This document shows positions 5,746-8,494 of a stretch of 8,494 bases of DNA, in pieces. This stretch comes from Actinomycetes bacterium (GTDB lineage Bacteria > Actinomycetota > Actinomycetes > Actinomycetales > Cellulomonadaceae): positions 1 to 8,494 of the forward strand of contig JAEWQZ010000274.1 in assembly GCA_023460255.1 (NCBI GenBank). The letters are read 5' to 3'. The notes below the pieces were generated by a model. The model did no database searches, was not told where the DNA came from, and saw only the letters and a program-made list of their open reading frames with translations. Positions within the stretch are counted from its first letter, which is position 1. Every line of letters starts with the position of its first letter. Made by a program: the position numbers and the translations under genes.

Positions 5746-7098
5746 ATGAAGCTCTCGGTGATCGGCTGCGGCTACCTCGGCGCCGTGCACGCCGCCTGCA
5801 TGGCCGACCTCGGCCACGACGTGGTCGGCGTCGACGTCGACGAGGCGAAGGTCGCCTCGCTGGCCGCCGGCGTCCCGCCGTTCCACGAGCCCGGGTTCGC
5901 CGAGCTCCTCCGGCGTGCGCTGGACACCGGCCGGCTCACCTTCACCACGGACATGGCCGCCGTCGCCGACCGCCAGGTGCACTTCCTGTGCGTCGGCACG
6001 CCGCAGCGCGAGGACTCCTACGCCGCCGACCTGCGCTACGTCGACGCCGCCGTCGACGCCCTCGGGGACCGGCTCGCGGCCCACCCCGACGGCCCGGTCC
6101 TCGTCGTCGGCAAGTCCACGGTCCCGGTCGGCACCGCCGAGCGGATCGCCGCCCAGCTCGCGCAGCAGGCGCCCGACGCCGCCGCGACGCTGGTCTGGAA
6201 CCCGGAGTTCCTGCGCGAGGGCTTCGCGATCGAGGACACCGTCTCGCCCGACCGGATCGTGTACGGCCTGCCGCCGGGGCAGGCGGGTGCGACGGCGGGC
6301 ACGGCGGCCGGCACGGCGGCCGACGTGCTGGACGAGGTCTACGCCCCCCTGCTCGCCCAGGGCATCCCCCGCCTGCTCACCGACTACGCGACCGCGCAGC
6401 TCGTCAAGGTCGCGGCGAACTCCTTCCTGGCCACGAAGATCTCCTTCATCAACGCGATGGCCGAGCTCTGCGAGGCCACCGGGGCGGACGTCACCCAGCT
6501 CGCCGAGGCGATCGGGCACGACGACCGGATCGGCCGCAAGTTCCTGCGCGCCGGCGTCGGGTTCGGCGGCGGCTGCCTGCCCAAGGACATCCGCGCCTTC
6601 ATGGCCCGGGCGGGCGAGCTCGGCGTCGACCAGGCGCTGACCTTCCTGCGCGAGGTCGACGCGATCAACCTGCGGCGGCGCGACCACGTCGTCGAGCTCG
6701 CCGCGGCCGCGTGCGGCGGCGACCTCTCCGGCCGCCGGGTGGCTGTCCTCGGCGCCGCGTTCAAGCCGGACAGCGACGACATCCGCGACTCGCCGGCGCT
6801 CGCGGTCGCGGCCGACGTCGCGGGCCGCGGCGGTCAGGTCGTCGTCACCGACCCCGCCGCCCTGGCGAACGTGCGGCGCACCCGTCCGCACCTGACCACC
6901 GAGGCCGACGTGCGGACGGCGCTCACCGGGGCGGAGGTGGTCCTCCTGCTCACCGAGTGGCGTGAGTACGTCGACCTCGACCCCGCCGAGGTGGGCGAAC
7001 TGGTCGCGCAGCGGCAGGTCGTCGACGGGCGCAACGTGCTCGACCCGGCCCGCTGGCGCGCCGCCGGGTGGACCTACCGGGGCCTCGGGCGGCCCTGA
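5746..7098 (+). CDS. ugd: UDP-glucose 6-dehydrogenase
   Basis: The 450-residue protein oxidises UDP-glucose to UDP-glucuronate with two NAD+ (EC 1.1.1.22) in the cytoplasm. The N-terminal Rossmann domain opens with MKLSVIGCGYLGAVHAACMA (GXGYXG dinucleotide motif, residues 7-12) and the acidic VGVDVD strand end. FLCVGTPQ (80-87), GKSTVPVGT (122-130) and NPEFLREGFAIED (152-164) are family hallmarks. The middle domain has KVAANSFLATKISFINAMAE (221-240) and the catalytic Cys277 in GVGFGGGCLPKD. The C-terminal UDP-binding domain has GAAFKPDSDDIRDSPAL (336-352). All key residues are present and the length is normal. A local oddity is a tandem GTAAGTAA (185-192) from a 12-bp duplication. It is transcribed away from the exporter operon, and its product would supply glucuronate for an acidic polymer or precursors for other uronic-acid or pentose sugars. 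The frame is open from 4561, but the Rossmann start and ribosome binding site put the true start at 5746. Confidence 0.96.
   Translation: MKLSVIGCGYLGAVHAACMADLGHDVVGVDVDEAKVASLAAGVPPFHEPGFAELLRRALDTGRLTFTTDMAAVADRQVHFLCVGTPQREDSYAADLRYVDAAVDALGDRLAAHPDGPVLVVGKSTVPVGTAERIAAQLAQQAPDAAATLVWNPEFLREGFAIEDTVSPDRIVYGLPPGQAGATAGTAAGTAADVLDEVYAPLLAQGIPRLLTDYATAQLVKVAANSFLATKISFINAMAELCEATGADVTQLAEAIGHDDRIGRKFLRAGVGFGGGCLPKDIRAFMARAGELGVDQALTFLREVDAINLRRRDHVVELAAAACGGDLSGRRVAVLGAAFKPDSDDIRDSPALAVAADVAGRGGQVVVTDPAALANVRRTRPHLTTEADVRTALTGAEVVLLLTEWREYVDLDPAEVGELVAQRQVVDGRNVLDPARWRAAGWTYRGLGRP
6298..6321 (+). repeat. tandem 12-bp duplication inside the dehydrogenase gene
   Basis: GGCACGGCGGCC occurs twice without a break (6298-6309 and 6310-6321). 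It is in frame and codes for GTAA-GTAA in a stretch between the NAD-binding and central domains that already reads Ala/Gly/Thr-rich (residues 179-193). It is probably a slippage product in a tolerant surface loop. Confidence 0.8.
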
Positions 7099-7117
7099 CC
7101 GGCAGGCAGGCGGGCCC

Positions 7118-7136
7118 GGCGGCACCCTGAGCCGCC
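7118..7136 (+). terminator. GC-rich hairpin after the dehydrogenase gene
   Basis: GGCGGC (7118-7123), loop ACCCTGA, then GCCGCC (7131-7136) forms a 6-bp all-GC stem 19 nt past the stop. An alternative 8-bp stem pairs 7106-7113 with 7132-7139. No T-run follows, so it could be a weak, U-tract-less terminator or a chance structure in GC-rich DNA. Confidence 0.25.
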
Positions 7137-7195
7137 TGCACACAACCTCCACGACGTCCGGCCACGGCATACCCAGGTGCGAACGGCGCCGACCG

Positions 7196-7208
7196 TATGC
7201 TGCTGGAC
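7196..7208 (+). promoter_or_regulatory. -10 element and probable leaderless start for the LCP gene
   Basis: TATGCT (7196-7201) fits TANNNT and is followed after exactly 7 nt (GCTGGAC) by GTG at 7209. The upstream in-frame ATG at 7197 lies inside the hexamer, and neither start has a Shine-Dalgarno sequence. No -35 hexamer is recognised. Confidence 0.45.
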
Positions 7209-8462
7209 GTGATCCCCAGGCACGTCTCCGCACGTCGTCGCGGCCCCGGCCACGCCCGTCGCCTGTCCGGGCACCGCGTGCGGCGCACCATCGGGCTGGC
7301 CCTGACGGCCGTTGTGGGCTTCGTCGGCACCGGAGCGGCGACCACGTACTTCCGCCTCCAGAACAACATCGAGTCGGCCGACGTGACCGAGCTCCTGGGG
7401 CAGTACCGCCCGCCGCAGCCCAAGCCGGACCCCGAGGACCCGAACGCGGGCGTGCCCGTGAACATCCTCATCATCGGCAGCGACACCCGGGAGGGGAACG
7501 AGCGCTACGCGACCGACACGTCGGTGACGGGTGAGCGCTCGGACACGACGATCGTCGCGCACATCTCGGGCGACCGGAGCCGCGTCGAGCTCGTGTCGAT
7601 CCCCCGGGACATCCTCAGCGAGCAGCCCCAGTGCGACCGCTCGGACGGCTCGTCGGCCGGCGCGCGCAGCCAGGCGATGTTCAACGAGGCGTTCTCCCGG
7701 GGCGCGGACCGCGGCTCCGAGACGGACGGCGCCGCGTGCGTGCAGCGGACGATCGAGCACCTCACCGGCGTGTACATCCACCACTTCGTCATCGTGGACA
7801 TGACCGGCTTCGTCAACATGGTCGACGCCGTCGGGGGCATCCCGATGTGCGTCCCCGAGGCGATCAACTCGCCCAAGGCGAAGCTGGTCCTCGACGCCGG
7901 GAACCACGACTTCGACGGCGTCACGGCGCTGCGCTACGCCCGGGCCCGCACCGGCGAGGGGCTCGACGGCTCCGACACGTCCCGGATCGGGCGCCAGCAG
8001 GCCCTCATGGCCGCCACGGCGCGCACGGTGCTCAACAAGAACCTGCTCACCGACGTGCCGGACCTCATCAGGTTCCTCAACGCGGCGACGAAGTCGCTCA
8101 CCGTGAGCAGCGGCATCGCGGGGATCCCGGACATGACGGGCCTGGCGTACTCCCTGCGGGGTGTGGCACCGGGCGACATCACCTTCATGACGATCCCCAA
8201 CCGGCCCTACCCCGAGAACCGCAACCGGCTGATCTTCGACGACGAGGCCGCGACCGTCTGGGCGAACCTCGCAGCCGACGTGCCGATGACGACGGGCCTG
8301 GCCGGCGTCGAGCAGCCGGTCGCACCGGAGACCCCCGCGGCTCCCGAGACCCCGGCGACCCCGGGCGCCGAGACCCCCGCGGCGCCGCAGACCCCGGCCC
8401 CGACGCGGACCCCCGGCGTGGAGCCCTTCACGCCGGCCGACGTCACGGCCGTCTGCGGCTAG
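7209..8462 (+). CDS. LCP (LytR-CpsA-Psr) family glycopolymer-peptidoglycan ligase
   Basis: With GTG 7209 the product is 417 residues (421 if ATG 7197 is used). A basic N-terminus (RRRGPGHARR) precedes one membrane helix, TIGLALTAVVGFVGTGAATT (about residues 27-46), leaving the rest outside the cell. The LCP domain spans about 84-276: NILIIGSDTREG, RSDTTIVAHIS, VELVSIPRD, FNEAFSRG, HLTGVYIHHFVIVDMTGFVN, VDAVGGIPMCVPE, LDAGNHDFDGVTALRYARAR and SRIGRQQALMAA carry the conserved Asp and Arg residues that bind the lipid pyrophosphate. LCP enzymes move a glycopolymer from its polyprenyl carrier onto peptidoglycan. Four Cys (about 142, 177, 214 and 416) face outside and may form disulfides. The C-terminus is a Pro/Thr/Glu/Ala-rich tail (about 369-405) with repeated ETPA units instead of a LytR_C domain. 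Its place after ugd, opposite a glycan exporter, suggests it attaches that glycan to the wall. Confidence 0.93.
   Translation: MIPRHVSARRRGPGHARRLSGHRVRRTIGLALTAVVGFVGTGAATTYFRLQNNIESADVTELLGQYRPPQPKPDPEDPNAGVPVNILIIGSDTREGNERYATDTSVTGERSDTTIVAHISGDRSRVELVSIPRDILSEQPQCDRSDGSSAGARSQAMFNEAFSRGADRGSETDGAACVQRTIEHLTGVYIHHFVIVDMTGFVNMVDAVGGIPMCVPEAINSPKAKLVLDAGNHDFDGVTALRYARARTGEGLDGSDTSRIGRQQALMAATARTVLNKNLLTDVPDLIRFLNAATKSLTVSSGIAGIPDMTGLAYSLRGVAPGDITFMTIPNRPYPENRNRLIFDDEAATVWANLAADVPMTTGLAGVEQPVAPETPAAPETPATPGAETPAAPQTPAPTRTPGVEPFTPADVTAVCG
8313..8417 (+). repeat. imprecise repeats coding for the ETPA-rich tail of the LCP protein
   Basis: The segment encodes APETPAAPETPATPG and then AETPAAPQTPAPTRTPG. 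GAGACCCCCGCGG recurs exactly and variants fill the rest. It looks like a flexible, extracellular linker likely to vary in length between strains. Confidence 0.6.
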
Positions 8463-8466
8463 GCCG

Positions 8467-8494
8467 ATGGCCGAGCGCCCGCCCAGCTTCGCCC
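8467..8494 (+). CDS. start of a further gene, cut by window edge
   Basis: An ATG 4 nt after the LCP stop opens MAERPPSFA and runs off the window end. The RPPSFA-type opening reminds me of N-termini of LCP-family proteins in related actinobacteria, so this could be a second LCP gene in tandem, but nine codons cannot prove it. No clear Shine-Dalgarno sequence precedes it; coupling to the upstream gene would be needed. Confidence 0.35.

Noticed and set aside
5701..7233. A 510-codon open frame on the minus strand opposite the dehydrogenase.
   Set aside because: It is a GC-skew shadow of a well-identified gene. Its product is a low-complexity Arg/Gly/Asp/Val-rich sequence without domains.

Overview
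The window is GC-rich, actinobacterial DNA. The coding genes use almost only G or C at third codon positions and several start at GTG. Together with the protein families present, this points to a high-GC Gram-positive, perhaps in the Micrococcales (Cellulomonas-like). The genus is inference; no rRNA or marker gene is present to prove it.

Layout: two divergent gene sets face away from a 72-bp promoter region (5674-5745). Leftward (minus strand), in transcription order, are a membrane-anchored family 2 glycosyltransferase (ExoA-like), an ABC-2 type polysaccharide-export permease (Wzm-like), its ATPase (Wzt-like, without the C-terminal glycan-binding domain), a family 4 glycosyltransferase, a second GT-B glycosyltransferase with a 'DQ..GWYG'-type donor motif, and the first 110 codons of a third GT-B glycosyltransferase that runs off the left edge. 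Most junctions are tight (7-nt gap, 23-nt overlap, 3-nt gap, 8-nt overlap), so this looks like one operon. The exception is a 107-nt gap at 1587-1693. Rightward (plus strand) are UDP-glucose 6-dehydrogenase, then a LytR-CpsA-Psr (LCP) family glycopolymer ligase, then the first nine codons of what may be another gene.

How the genes fit together: the glycosyltransferases would build a lipid-linked glycan on the cytoplasmic face. The Wzm/Wzt pair would export the finished chain, and the LCP protein would transfer it from its lipid carrier to peptidoglycan. UDP-glucose dehydrogenase supplies UDP-glucuronate, so the polymer may be acidic (teichuronic-acid-like). This is a cell-envelope glycopolymer locus made of known families. 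The exact polymer is unknown, and I see no mobile element, CRISPR array, tRNA or clearly new enzyme.

The most noteworthy sequence-level signals are regulatory. Two genes have a TANNNT -10-like hexamer exactly 7 nt before a usable start codon, which suggests leaderless transcripts. A 17-bp near-perfect palindrome sits directly before the ribosome binding site of the dehydrogenase. The 107-nt gap inside the leftward operon holds a Shine-Dalgarno sequence without a matching start.
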